DNA of 64,000 bases from an uncultured Bdellovibrionales bacterium (GTDB lineage Bacteria; Bdellovibrionota; Bdellovibrionia; Bdellovibrionales; UBA1609), in the NCBI GenBank assembly GCA_903833275.1, contig CAILEP010000021.1, positions 1-64,000 of the forward strand, in the 5' to 3' direction. A program made the position numbers and the translations under genes. The notes beneath the pieces were generated by a model. The model saw only the letters and a program-made list of their open reading frames with translations, was not told where the DNA came from and searched no databases. Positions 46,055-53,389 of this stretch are shown in pieces (within the stretch, counting starts at the first letter, position 1; the number at the start of each line of letters is the position of its first letter).

Positions 46055-46094
46055 GGATATCAAGTATACCCGCATACCGGTATACCCGATATCC
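46055..46094. repeat. 16-bp imperfect inverted repeat behind the tRNA
   Basis: GGATATCAAGTATACC (46055-46070) and GGTATACCCGATATCC (46079-46094) are inverted repeats with two mismatches in the centre of each arm and 8 bp between. It starts 10 bp after the tRNA 3' end and is a possible transcript-end hairpin or recombination site. Confidence 0.6.
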
Positions 46095-46171
46095 AGAATA
46101 ACTAAATTTTTGATTCATTAATTTCAGGCCCTACGGCTCTGGAGCGCCAGCGAACCCACAGCGAAGCGAAG

Positions 46172-46191
46172 GACGAGGGTCAGGATGACCC
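46172..46191. repeat. REP-like hairpin, copy A
   Basis: GACGA then GGGTC-AGGAT-GACCC (46177-46191). The same layout with paired substitutions occurs at 58106-58125 (GGGCC-AGGAT-GGCCC). Conserved loop and compensated stem point to a structured interspersed repeat. Confidence 0.5.
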
Positions 46192-46318
46192 AAGCAGTCT
46201 TGCCGATTCGTCATGGCGGGGCCGCCGTTTTTGGTAATGTCCGAACAAAAAATACTCGACCTTTAGCCAGTACCATTTTTATCTCAAATTTTATTTTGTA
46301 TGCCTTGGGAATACAGTT

Positions 46319-46335
46319 GTATGCTATAAGCATAC
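46319..46335. promoter_or_regulatory. Short palindrome abutting the MNT start codon
   Basis: GTATGC (46319-46324) and GCATAC (46330-46335) flank TATAA and end 2 bp before the ATG at 46338. A further GTATGC half-site lies at 46298-46303. No Shine-Dalgarno sequence precedes the ATG, so this may be promoter plus operator of a leaderless message. Confidence 0.45.
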
Positions 46336-46337
46336 AT

Positions 46338-46916
46338 ATGAATTTATTAGCCGAGATCCTATCCAGCCAAGTTCGCGCCGAAATTTTTCGACTGCTATTT
46401 GGCGGCGACAAAGTTTCGATTCATTTGCGTGATTTACAACGCAAATCTGATCTGTCGATCGGAACAATTCAAAAAGAAATCGCTCATCTCAAAGAACTAG
46501 ATCTTGTTACTTCCGAACGCGATGGCAATCGGCTTTACTATACTGCAAATAGCGATCACCCGCTTTACAAAGAAATTTGTGGGCTCGTCGAAAAAACATC
46601 GGGCATCCCCGAACGGCTAAGAACAGCTTTGGCCCCAATAAAGGGCATCGAATGTGCGTTTATTTTTGGGTCGATTGCAAAGAGCGAAGAAAAAGCACAT
46701 AGTGATATTGATTTAATTGTGATTGGAAATGTCGGTCTTCGCGCGCTCTCTTCGATTTTTAAAAGCTTAACTGAACAGACAGGGCGCGAAATTAATCCCC
46801 ATATTTACTCGATGAAATCCTTGAAAGACAAGCTAAAGAAAAGAGACCACTTCATCAGAAGCGTTCTGAACGAAAAAAAGATTTTTTTAATTGGAGACGA
46901 AAATGTCCTTAGCTGA
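46338..46916 (+). CDS. Winged-HTH/nucleotidyltransferase (MNT-type) antitoxin-like protein
   Basis: 192 residues from ATG 46338. The N-terminal winged HTH (about 10-75; IGTIQKEIAHLKELDLVTSE) precedes a minimal nucleotidyltransferase domain with FIFGSIAKSEEKAHSDIDLIVIG, the GSx(10)DxD metal site. In MNT/HEPN systems the MNT protein modifies and neutralises its HEPN partner, which here overlaps by 14 bp downstream. The HTH fusion suggests it also regulates the operon. Confidence 0.82.
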   Translation: MNLLAEILSSQVRAEIFRLLFGGDKVSIHLRDLQRKSDLSIGTIQKEIAHLKELDLVTSERDGNRLYYTANSDHPLYKEICGLVEKTSGIPERLRTALAPIKGIECAFIFGSIAKSEEKAHSDIDLIVIGNVGLRALSSIFKSLTEQTGREINPHIYSMKSLKDKLKKRDHFIRSVLNEKKIFLIGDENVLS

Positions 46917-47340
46917 TTGGGCCAAGAACGCTTGGCTTCGTCCCCATAAATCAAGCAAAGAAGAAATCAAAAATCTTTTCGAAATCGTTGAGCGTGATCT
47001 CAAAGATGCGTCTGCCAAAGGCCTCTCCGACGACTGGCGCTTTGGGATTGCTTACAATGCAGCTTTAAAACTATGTACCATTCTTCTGCACACATCTGGA
47101 TATAGGCCCGAAAAAAACTTAGCCCATTATAGAACGCTTCAATCCTTACCGCTCATCTTGGGCGATAAGCACAAATCGAATGCCGATTACCTCGATGCCT
47201 GTCGCAAAAAACGCAATGAAACCGAATATGATTTCGCAGGAAATATCAGCGAAGGCGAAGCTCAAGAGCTACTCGAATTCTGCCGTGAACTAAAAACCGA
47301 AGTGTTAGCCTGGCTAAATAAAAATCAACCTGGTATGTAA
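46903..47340 (+). CDS. HEPN-domain protein, partner of the MNT gene
   Basis: 145 residues from ATG 46903, with GGAG at 46893-46896. It is all-helical, with a conserved-looking RKKRNETEYDF near residue 105, the position of the RNase motif Rx4-6[H/N] in HEPN toxins. The RNETEY form matches HEPN proteins next to MNT genes. Toxicity is inferred from the family. Ends at 47340, before a gene-free stretch. Confidence 0.72.
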   Translation: MSLADWAKNAWLRPHKSSKEEIKNLFEIVERDLKDASAKGLSDDWRFGIAYNAALKLCTILLHTSGYRPEKNLAHYRTLQSLPLILGDKHKSNADYLDACRKKRNETEYDFAGNISEGEAQELLEFCRELKTEVLAWLNKNQPGM

Positions 47341-47672
47341 AAGTGAAAGTAGAATTAGGTTGAAAGTGCTGGCACTTAATTCCGCAAAACCCGTTGCTAA
47401 TGCTTCCAGAACCGTATTGAAGCGAAGCTCCTGCTGTTTAATCAAAGGTAGCGTCACCGGCAAAAAGATAAGTGACTCCTCCATCATTGATAACGAGTCC
47501 TGAGTGTCCTGGAGTGTGCCCGAAATCCAGCTTACAAAATTATTGTTGTACCATCCGTTTTGTCCGGGCTCAGTACCCATTTTGCCGGACCAAAAAGCTT
47601 CATGCTGTCGAGCGTACAACATTCTGAGCCTGGCCGAAATTTTGATCCAGCTGAACTTTCTCTCGTCCAGCG
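47341..47672. other. Gene-free stretch before the IS3-like remnant
   Basis: Open frames exist on the minus strand but their composition is not protein-like. I see no repeat, RNA gene or clear IS end here. It could hold the degraded right flank of the transposase remnant. Confidence 0.3.
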
Positions 47673-48416
47673 TCAGGTTTGTTGATCGAACTCTTTCTCA
47701 AACTGACTTGGCGTTTTCATCTTGAGAGATGTGTGCGGTCGTTTTTCATTATAATACCGTCGCCACTTCTCAATCTTACTCTTGCCGTCAGCCAAGTCTA
47801 AAAATACTTCTTCATTCAGGCATTCGTCTCTGATGCGGCCATTGAAAGATTCGATGTACGCATTTTGAATTGGTTTGCCTGGTTCGATATATTCTATGCT
47901 GATGTTTCTGCGTCGTGCCCAGTCCAGAAAGTGAATTGATGTCATTTCTGTGCCATTGTCGCAGCGAAGTTTTTTTGGCAGGCACGGCAAGCTGTCGAAA
48001 AAGTCAGTCACGTTTTTTGAAGTGATTGAGTAATCGACGAGAAGCCCAGGGCATTTTTTTGAAAAGTCATCGACGATTGAAAGTGTTTTGAGCGTTCGCT
48101 TTGTCTCAGTTCTGTCAGAGACAAAATCAAACGACCAAATCTCATTGGGGCCAGATGCTTTTTTAAATGGTACTCGAGTTACTTTTAACATTTTCTTTCT
48201 CCGACGGTTTTTAATTTGTAAATTGTTGGCTCGATACACTCGCTGAGTTCGAGAGCGCGCACGAACCGCGCCCTCCGTTTTTAAAAGATAGTGGATGCGC
48301 GGCACACCGAATCTGCGGTGCTTGGTCACGAGCTCTTTCATCCGCTCGGTGAGTGCCGCGTCGTCTCTGGGGTGTGCTTCGTAGCGCATCGTCGAACGAT
48401 GAAACTTTTTGAAGAC
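47673..48416 (-). pseudogene. IS3-family transposase (orfB) remnant, N-terminally truncated
   Basis: From [15 protein letters not shown] on, the frame reads as an IS3-family OrfB with HTH_21 and rve domains. The DDE residues are in [19 protein letters not shown] and [16 protein letters not shown], and the end is [16 protein letters not shown]. The region upstream (48417-48506) does not match OrfB, and no orfA is seen, so the element is incomplete. It is immediately upstream of repeat copy 1 and may have helped to build the array. Confidence 0.85.
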
Positions 48417-48674
48417 CCCATCATCGCTGAAGCCATTGTCAGTCGGCTTGAACACCCAAGTCAGCGCATCAATCTGAAGGGTGGAAATTACAGAGAAAAA
48501 TTGCAATCGACGCTCCCAAGTGGAAAAAAGCTTGAAGGAGATAAGTTGCTCAATTAATAATCACGTCGCTGACGCTCCGGTGGTACCGATTGATGAAATC
48601 ACCCGGCTCCGTTCGATGAAATCGGCCAAAGCTGACACTCTGCCATTTTAGGCCGCAAAACCCTGGCGGTTTTA

Positions 48675-48862
48675 TTGCTGCGCAAGTCGCCCAAGTAGAC
48701 GAACCGCGAACTGCGTTTATATTCGAGTTAGAAGCATATCCAGAAGCCAAATCACTGTCACCCGCAGAATTAAGGGCGCTATATCGATCTCTCAAGAGCT
48801 TTTATAGGGTCGCAGACCTTATCGGGGCCTCTGAAGCTTTTATGCGGCAGAATACCCGTTAG
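48675..48862 (+). repeat. Array repeat copy 1 (longest, truncated gene copy)
   Basis: TTG-CTG-CGC-AAG-TCG-CCC-AAG-TAG opens at 48675. The conserved coding frame, one base back, starts at 48680 and runs 60 codons to TAG at 48860-48862 (VDEPRTAFIFELEAYPEAKS ... SLKSFYRVADLIGASEAF). Against copy 5 the differences are mostly synonymous. It ends 3 bp before the ParE-type toxin stop. Confidence 0.85.
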
Positions 48863-48865
48863 ATA

Positions 48866-49162
48866 TTACGATCTACCCCGCCAGATCATCGGATTTCTAC
48901 TGGCGTGAAAAACGGCGATCACAGTAATGGTCGATTTCGAGCTCGTGTAAAACACGCCGTAAGGAAAGCGCTTCACAAGAGCACGCCGCACATTTTTATA
49001 TATCAACTGAAAACCTTCAGGATTTCTTTCAACTTGATGTAGGGCCGCTTCAACGCATAACAGAAAGTCGGCTCCTAAACCGGCACTTTGCGCCTCGTAC
49101 CAGAGATAACTCTCAGCTAGCTCGGCCTCCGCTTCAGCGCGGATCAGAATTTCAAATTTCAT
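48866..49162 (-). CDS. RelE/ParE-type toxin
   Basis: 98 residues with the ParE fold pattern: RAEAEAELAESYLWYEAQ, FLLCVEAALHQVERNPEGFQ, ALVKRFPYGVFY and a final strand ITVIAVFHASRNP. ParE-like toxins act on gyrase, RelE-like ones on mRNA at the ribosome; the RFPY...V..VFH form favours ParE-type. The start overlaps the antitoxin stop as ATGA. It is the first gene pair of cassette 1 in the repeat array. Confidence 0.88.
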   Translation of the reverse strand: MKFEILIRAEAEAELAESYLWYEAQSAGLGADFLLCVEAALHQVERNPEGFQLIYKNVRRALVKRFPYGVFYTSSKSTITVIAVFHASRNPMIWRGRS

Positions 49163-49386
49163 CTCTTAGATTTTGCTTGAATACGTTTTTTAACTTGAGT
49201 CCACGAGCCGGCGACGGGCGAGGGATTTTCGAGCCTGTTGGCTAACTCAGCTTTTTGGGCTTGAGTAAGCGGGACGCTTTCAGGGTGAGACGCAATGCTA
49301 TCCCAAATTGCCTCAACGGCTAAAATTCTCTCAGGAATACTTAGCTGCAGGACTTTTTGAATTGAATCTTTTTTTCTAGCACCCAT
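49159..49386 (-). CDS. Addiction-module antitoxin (TIGR02574-type)
   Basis: The ATG at 49386 gives 75 residues. The helical sequence LSIPERILAVEAIWDSIASH and the Pro-rich ESVPLTQAQKAELANRL match the short addiction-module antitoxins that pair with ParE/RelE toxins. It precedes and overlaps the toxin by four bases, the normal order. The long open frame upstream of the ATG is non-coding. Confidence 0.82.
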   Translation of the reverse strand: MGARKKDSIQKVLQLSIPERILAVEAIWDSIASHPESVPLTQAQKAELANRLENPSPVAGSWTQVKKRIQAKSKR

Positions 49387-49503
49387 ATTTTTAAAATATA
49401 ACAGGTGTTGGACCCATCTGCCAGCCAAGAATTTTGGGGGCCGTAACTTGCGGAAAACGACATGCAGCAGAGGCCAGTTTACAACCGACGATGTCGAGGT
49501 CAA

Positions 49504-49815
49504 TTCTCATTCTGACGCGCCCCAATTTGAAACGACGATGCATTAGACAATGCAAAAACGATTGCCACCGAAATCAGCTCAATTTGATAAAAACTGTTCA
49601 TAACTGACTGATAGTAACCTCGTTGGCGGACTCGGTGATGGTTCCGCATGGCGGACAAAGCCAGTAAATGTACTATTAAAATAACAGGCGCCTGAAAAAC
49701 GCATAATTTCTTTCAGATCAGACTTGCGCTTTCCGTGAGACCAAAGATCATGGCCCGCGCCGTTGGCTTTAGACCCCCTATCTGAGTTTAACGTCTGGCG
49801 GAGAGAGCTCAATCA
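49504..49815. other. Gene-free stretch in cassette 1
   Basis: No recognisable gene. A minus-strand frame is open for 77 codons, but it has no good start or family. The stretch separates the ParE-type pair from repeat copy 2. Confidence 0.3.
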
Positions 49816-49944
49816 ATGGTGCGCAAGTCGCCCAAGTAGACGAACCGCATACCCTGTTTATATTCGAGTTAGAAGCATATCCAGAAGCCAAATCCCTGTC
49901 ATCTGCGGAATTAAGGGCGCTATATCGATCACTCAAGAGCTTTA
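49816..49944 (+). repeat. Array repeat copy 2
   Basis: ATG-GTG-CGC-AAG-TCG-CCC-AAG-TAG opens at 49816. The conserved -1 frame from 49821 matches copies 1 and 5 up to SLKSF, where identity stops at about 49944 in the last codons of the HigA-like gene. The continued frame ends at TAA 49962-49964. Confidence 0.85.
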
Positions 49945-50274
49945 GGCGCAGAGCTGATGAATAATCTTCCCAAGATTTTCTAAAGTAGGATTACCCTTAG
50001 GTGTAAGCATTCTAAATAATGTCCGCCTAGGGATACCCGCTTTTTGTGCGAGCTTATCTTTATTCGTAACTTCTAAATGACTTCGTAAAATTTCTTTAAA
50101 TGCTGCAATGTCATTTTCAACAAGGCACTGCCATAAGGCTTGAGCAACAACTTCCCGCTTTTGAAGACGCACGTCTGGGTTAAATGCTGCGATGCCTTTG
50201 CGGTTTTTTAAATTAACCGTTGGCAAATCGTTCAAGGAGAAGCCGCGCTTTTTGGATGTCTTTTTTCTGGGCAT
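49942..50274 (-). CDS. HigA-type antitoxin (XRE-like HTH)
   Basis: 110 residues: a basic start (MPRKKTSKKRG), then a helical domain with AFNPDVRLQKREVVAQALWQ and an HTH KLAQKAGIPRRTLFRMLTPKGNPTLENLGKII. This is the usual antitoxin of Gp49-like HigB toxins. It overlaps the toxin gene by 62 bp. The C-terminal codons abut repeat copy 2. Confidence 0.86.
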   Translation of the reverse strand: MPRKKTSKKRGFSLNDLPTVNLKNRKGIAAFNPDVRLQKREVVAQALWQCLVENDIAAFKEILRSHLEVTNKDKLAQKAGIPRRTLFRMLTPKGNPTLENLGKIIHQLCA

Positions 50275-50509
50275 TTTTAAGTCCTCCGTTTAAAAGTAAA
50301 ATGACAACTGGGCCGGTTTTTGAAAAGTAAACTCTTCGGCCATTCTTCCATCTTAATTCAGCTAAACCATCACCGAGATTTTTTGCGTCACCAAAATGGG
50401 CATGATCTCTGATTCGTTGAATTCGTGAGTCAATTTGCATCTGATCTTTCAGGTTCAGACTCTCAAACCATTCCATAAATTCAGATGTTCGCTCAATTTG
50501 AAGTTGCAT
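50213..50509 (-). CDS. HigB/Gp49-like toxin (RelE/ParE superfamily)
   Basis: 98 residues. The pattern FMEWFESLNLKDQMQIDSRI, then GDGLAELRWKNGRRVYFSKTG and VVILLLNGGLKNAQKKDIQKA is that of phage-derived Gp49/HigB toxins, mRNA interferases in the studied cases. A perfect 26-bp palindrome lies 7 bp upstream of the ATG. Toxin-first order is typical of higBA. Confidence 0.9.
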   Translation of the reverse strand: MQLQIERTSEFMEWFESLNLKDQMQIDSRIQRIRDHAHFGDAKNLGDGLAELRWKNGRRVYFSKTGPVVILLLNGGLKNAQKKDIQKARLLLERFANG

Positions 50510-50515
50510 CTACAA

Positions 50516-50541
50516 CTATAGTGCCATATATGGCACTATAG
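50516..50541. promoter_or_regulatory. Perfect 26-bp palindrome, operator of the HigB/HigA-like operon
   Basis: CTATAGTGCCATA (50516-50528) followed by its exact complement to 50541. It lies 7-32 bp upstream of the toxin ATG (50509), where HigA-like antitoxins bind their operators. Confidence 0.75.
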
Positions 50542-50581
50542 GGTCAATTGGAATTCTTGATACGGCTTCGGTTCGCCTATG

Positions 50582-50720
50582 TCGATCGGTGAATATTGTA
50601 TCATATTGATATTTTTAAAGAAAATTTGGTGCGCAAGCCGCCCAAGTAGACGAACCGCGTACACTGTTTATATTCGAGTTAGAAGCATATCCAGAAGCAA
50701 AATCTCTGTCATCTGCTGAT
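50582..50720 (+). repeat. Array repeat copy 3 (with upstream extension)
   Basis: TTG-GTG-CGC-AAG-CCG-CCC-AAG-TAG opens at 50626, and the -1 frame begins at 50631. It matches the other copies to about 50720 (KSLSSAD). The 45-50 bp before it (TCGATCGGTGAATATTG ...) resemble the same stretch before copy 5 (53390-53437), so copies 3 and 5 share a longer left side. Confidence 0.82.
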
Positions 50721-50883
50721 ATGCAGCTGCGATATTAATAATCGGATCGGCAATGTCGTCTTTTGAAAGGCTCACAAATGGCGGCTTTAATTCAATGTAA
50801 CCGTCGGCATTTGGAGTACCAGACATTATTCTTCTAGCTTGGTTCGTAATCTGCATCAGACCAAACGCTGAACTCTTATCATT
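50719..50883 (-). pseudogene. Fragment of a lytic transglycosylase
   Basis: The minus-strand frame reads NDKSSAFGLMQITNQARRIM and then DDIADPIINIAAAYQ. These are the SxAxGLMQIxxxxA and DPxxNIxxxxxYL blocks of SLT-type lytic transglycosylases. The catalytic Glu region and the C-terminal half are missing. It continues in frame right after the stop of the ribbon-helix-helix antitoxin and is cut on its other side by repeat copy 3. Confidence 0.7.
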
Positions 50884-51141
50884 TTATTCACCACTTGCTT
50901 TTTTATAGACCTTCCACAAACGGTCGATGTCTTCGCGAATAAGACCGCCCAAAAAAGTAGTGAAGGGCACGCCTTGTGCTCTAGCCAAAACTTTTATGCG
51001 ACTGAGCAGTTCGTTGTTAACTCTCATATTCACTTGCTTTGAAGTCACTACTGGAATGTCGTCGCGCTTTTCAGCGTGTCTGGTGACGCTTTCAATTTGC
51101 TTTTTCGTCAAACTTTCAAGTTTACTTTTTTTAGGTTTCAT
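50884..51141 (-). CDS. Ribbon-helix-helix (CopG/BrnA-like) antitoxin
   Basis: 85 residues with a basic start, then VVTSKQVNMRVNNELLSRIKVLARAQGVPFTTFLGGLIRE, an RHH DNA-binding fold with C-terminal helix as in BrnA/CopG antitoxins. AAGGAGG precedes the ATG. No intact toxin is next to it; a remnant with an ATGA-type overlap lies upstream (51138-51251). It may protect against a toxin lost from the cassette. Confidence 0.8.
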   Translation of the reverse strand: MKPKKSKLESLTKKQIESVTRHAEKRDDIPVVTSKQVNMRVNNELLSRIKVLARAQGVPFTTFLGGLIREDIDRLWKVYKKASGE

Positions 51142-51251
51142 AATTTTGAACCTCCTTTTTTCTTCTTTCTATAGGCATTGATCACACCTAAAACTTCCAG
51201 AAAATCACCTTCGAACAGCCAAATAACTATATTGTTTTGGCTGGCTTGCCA
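51138..51251 (-). pseudogene. Possible remnant of the cognate toxin C-terminus
   Basis: A 37-codon frame without a start reads NNIVIWLFEGDFLEVLGVIN and ends KKKKGGSKL, its TGA overlapping the antitoxin ATG as ATGA. That overlap is usual for toxin-first pairs. The antitoxin Shine-Dalgarno lies inside the Lys-Gly codons. Family not identified; low confidence. Confidence 0.3.
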
Positions 51252-51338
51252 TTATCGAGCTCCGCAATCACGCTATACGTTTTCAATCGTAACTATACGT
51301 AATCATACCAAATATAATTGCAAATGTATAGGATTTTA

Positions 51339-51442
51339 ATGGCGCGCAAGTCGCCCAAGTAGACGAACCGCGTAGTACGTTTATATTTGAACTTGCGGCC
51401 GATCCTGGGGCTAAAGCGTTGTCTCCTTCAATCGAATTGTGA
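51339..51442 (+). repeat. Array repeat copy 4 (most diverged)
   Basis: ATG-GCG-CGC-AAG-TCG-CCC-AAG-TAG opens at 51339. The -1 frame (from 51344) reads VDEPRSTFIFELAADPGAKA, then LSPSIEL and TGA at 51440-51442. The first 30 bases are identical to other copies, while the rest has diverged at DNA level but kept the protein pattern. The rest of the 511-base gap 51142-51652 shows no intact gene. Confidence 0.78.
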
Positions 51443-51652
51443 GCTCTGACAATGCCTTGGGTAGTTTTGCTCGCGTAGCTCGGCACATTAGCTCAGCTGA
51501 AGCGACTGTCCGGCAGAATGCGCGAGCTAGTGGTTCTTAACGACCTAGGCGTTAGCTATTGCCTTTCGGTTTGCAATTATTCATTATTGATTCGATGATT
51601 GCAAAAATGGTGAGCGACAAAGTTCGTCTGATTCGAATGAGAGTTTGAACTT

Positions 51653-52069
51653 ATGCTTCAATTCATTTTTATTTTCTTTATCAATATGTCGTCTGCTTTC
51701 GCGAGCGACGCTGAGTGTTCGATTTATGCCAAAAATTGCGCTTTCAGCGGAACATTAGAGACACACACGTATCCTGGTGAACCAAACTATAAAGATATTA
51801 ATAAGGGGGATGAGGCCGAGACCCATCTCTACCTTAAATTAGATTCTCCACTAGTGATTCACTATAAAGATTGGGACAAAGATCAAGCCCCCATCACAGA
51901 AAAAGCCTCATTGCTCCAAATTAGTGGGGATTTTAGTCGCCGACTTTTTAAAGTGGCTAGGAAACCCAATCATTTTGTCATAAATGGCACTTTATTTGAA
52001 TCATTTAGCGGGCACCACCATACCCATTTTTTAATCGATCCAGTAAAAATCACTCAAGGCAATAAATGA
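51653..52069 (+). CDS. DUF4431-like exported protein, possible immunity protein
   Basis: 138 residues with a signal peptide (MLQFIFIFFINMSSAFA). The mature part shows AKNCAFSGTLETHTYPGEPN and ends with GTLFESFSGHHHTHFLI; the GHHHT block and PGEPNYxxIxxGD are features of the DUF4431 family. Its stop overlaps the next gene as ATGA. An exported small protein coupled to a cell-wall-hydrolase-like protein without a signal peptide fits an immunity-effector pair, which is inference only. Confidence 0.72.
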   Translation: MLQFIFIFFINMSSAFASDAECSIYAKNCAFSGTLETHTYPGEPNYKDINKGDEAETHLYLKLDSPLVIHYKDWDKDQAPITEKASLLQISGDFSRRLFKVARKPNHFVINGTLFESFSGHHHTHFLIDPVKITQGNK

Positions 52070-52743
52070 AGTCGTTTAAATTTGTAAAGGCAACCGAAGG
52101 TGAAAACAGTAGTACATTTTACTATGCGCTCGATGGAACCAAAACTATCAAGTCCGGCGGCAGTTGGGCCTGGCGAAACAACAATCCGGGCAACCTGAGA
52201 AAAGGCAAATATTCTAGAAATAATGGTTGCATCGGTTACTCTGGCGGATTTGCCGTATTCCCCACTCCAGAACAAGGTGAGGCGGCACTCGTTGATTTAA
52301 TTAAAAATGGTTACAGAAATTCCAGTCTTGAAAGCATGATTAAGCACTACGCCCCGCCGAAAGATCGAAATAAAACAGCTCGTTATTTGAAATTTATCTT
52401 ATCTCAGTTACGAATCAAAAATCCCAAAGCTATGATCAGAGACTTGACGGCAGCACAACTTGAAAAACTTGTGAAAGCAATCGAACAATTTGAGGGATGG
52501 AAACCGGGGAAAACGGAAGTAATCCCGGCGCCTCTTCAAATCACAATGGTCATGAAAAATAAAAAGCAGACGATTGTCGCCTATTTTGTGAAAACATTAG
52601 GTTGGATACAAAAACCTGAAGCTCTGCAATTAGCCCGACAAGGTAAAATTGACGCAGTGGTCGCTCATTCGCGAGATGGAAATCCGTATTTAAAGACGAG
52701 GCCAGATACAACTGTGGTCAATAATTTAAAAAATCTTGGCTAA
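52066..52743 (+). CDS. Phage/effector-type hydrolase-like protein (NNPGNLR domain)
   Basis: 225 residues without a signal peptide. The N-terminal domain reads SWAWRNNNPGNLRKGKYSRN, then GGFAVFPTPEQGEAALVDLI and MIKHYAPPKDRNKTARYLKF. This is a recurring lysozyme-like domain in phage tail, Rhs and secretion effector proteins. The C-terminal half (about 155-225) ends in a KTLGWIQKPEALQLARQGKI segment. The exact enzyme activity is not established. Coupled to the exported DUF4431 protein upstream. Confidence 0.68.
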   Translation: MKSFKFVKATEGENSSTFYYALDGTKTIKSGGSWAWRNNNPGNLRKGKYSRNNGCIGYSGGFAVFPTPEQGEAALVDLIKNGYRNSSLESMIKHYAPPKDRNKTARYLKFILSQLRIKNPKAMIRDLTAAQLEKLVKAIEQFEGWKPGKTEVIPAPLQITMVMKNKKQTIVAYFVKTLGWIQKPEALQLARQGKIDAVVAHSRDGNPYLKTRPDTTVVNNLKNLG

Positions 52744-52780
52744 GTGCAAAGTGAATTCATTTGGTGCAGGCCGATAAGGC

Positions 52781-53059
52781 CTAGAGGGCCTTCTTCTTAA
52801 AAACAGCCTTTTCTAGCTTCTCAACTCGATCAGCAAGGCCCTCTTCGCCAAGAACTATGCCTCTGAGTTTTCTATTTAGCCAAGTCAGGTAACCAACGCC
52901 TTCTTCGTGCGCCTTCTTTTTGGCGACCTCGATAATCTCGTTATCAAGCCGGATCGAAGTAAGAGTCTTTTGTTCACGCAAAGCCGCGTCGACTTGCGAC
53001 TTTGACTTGATTTGCCCTTTAATTACTGCCGCTTTCGTAAAGTCATAATTGCGCTTCAT
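52781..53059 (-). CDS. brnA: BrnA-type antitoxin
   Basis: The ATG at 53059 gives 92 residues: AAVIKGQIKSKSQVDAALRE, then the RHH strand TLTSIRLDNEIIEVAKKKAH and a helix GYLTWLNRKLRGIV, and a Lys-rich end. This is the BrnA pattern (partner of BrnT). It overlaps the toxin gene by 17 bp. BrnA binds BrnT and represses the operon in the studied case. Confidence 0.86.
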   Translation of the reverse strand: MKRNYDFTKAAVIKGQIKSKSQVDAALREQKTLTSIRLDNEIIEVAKKKAHEEGVGYLTWLNRKLRGIVLGEEGLADRVEKLEKAVFKKKAL

Positions 53060-53318
53060 AAAATTTTCTCTCCGCCTTATTGGCCTTTCGAGCTGAAATG
53101 ATTCTTGTGGTTTCATCTTCTGGATAGGCGACTACGACCACAAGCACATTTAGCTTCTTGCACATGCCAAGATATACATATCGCTCTTCGCCAGAATCAG
53201 TATCTTCTTTCAGCACGATCACGAGGCCACAATTAAGCGCCTCTTTTGCATCGTCAAAAGAAACGCCATGCTTCTTGATGTTTGATTTCTCTTTAGTTGA
53301 ATCCCATTCATAGTGCAT
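53043..53318 (-). CDS. brnT: BrnT-type toxin
   Basis: 91 residues opening MHYEWDSTKEKSNIKKHGVS, the BrnT signature (xFEWDxxKxxxNxxKHGVxF), with SGEERYVYLGMCKKLNVLVV and a final RIISARKANKAERKFYE. BrnT is a RelE-fold RNase. Two tandem 10-bp repeats lie just upstream and may be the operator. Confidence 0.93.
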   Translation of the reverse strand: MHYEWDSTKEKSNIKKHGVSFDDAKEALNCGLVIVLKEDTDSGEERYVYLGMCKKLNVLVVVVAYPEDETTRIISARKANKAERKFYEAQL

Positions 53319-53328
53319 CGATTAATAT

Positions 53329-53348
53329 TGTAGTACGTTGTAGTACGT
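53329..53348. promoter_or_regulatory. Tandem 10-bp direct repeat upstream of brnT
   Basis: TGTAGTACGT occurs twice in a row (53329-53338 and 53339-53348), 11 bp upstream of the toxin ATG at 53318. GTAC is itself a palindrome, so each unit could bind one RHH dimer of BrnA. Confidence 0.55.
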
Positions 53349-53389
53349 TTGTAAATAGTGTTTATGGGACAGGGGGCGGTTCACCCCAA

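Noticed and set aside
47314-47622. Minus-strand 102-codon frame after the HEPN gene
   Set aside because: It overlaps the end of the HEPN gene, and its composition and lack of a start signal do not support a gene.
48417-48506. N-terminal 30 codons of the IS3 OrfB frame
   Set aside because: They do not resemble OrfB and begin without a good ribosome binding site; the frame is just open by chance upstream of the truncated gene.
49579-49812. Minus-strand 77-codon frame in cassette 1
   Set aside because: It starts at TTG without a ribosome binding site, has no recognisable family and reads across a boundary; treated as chance.
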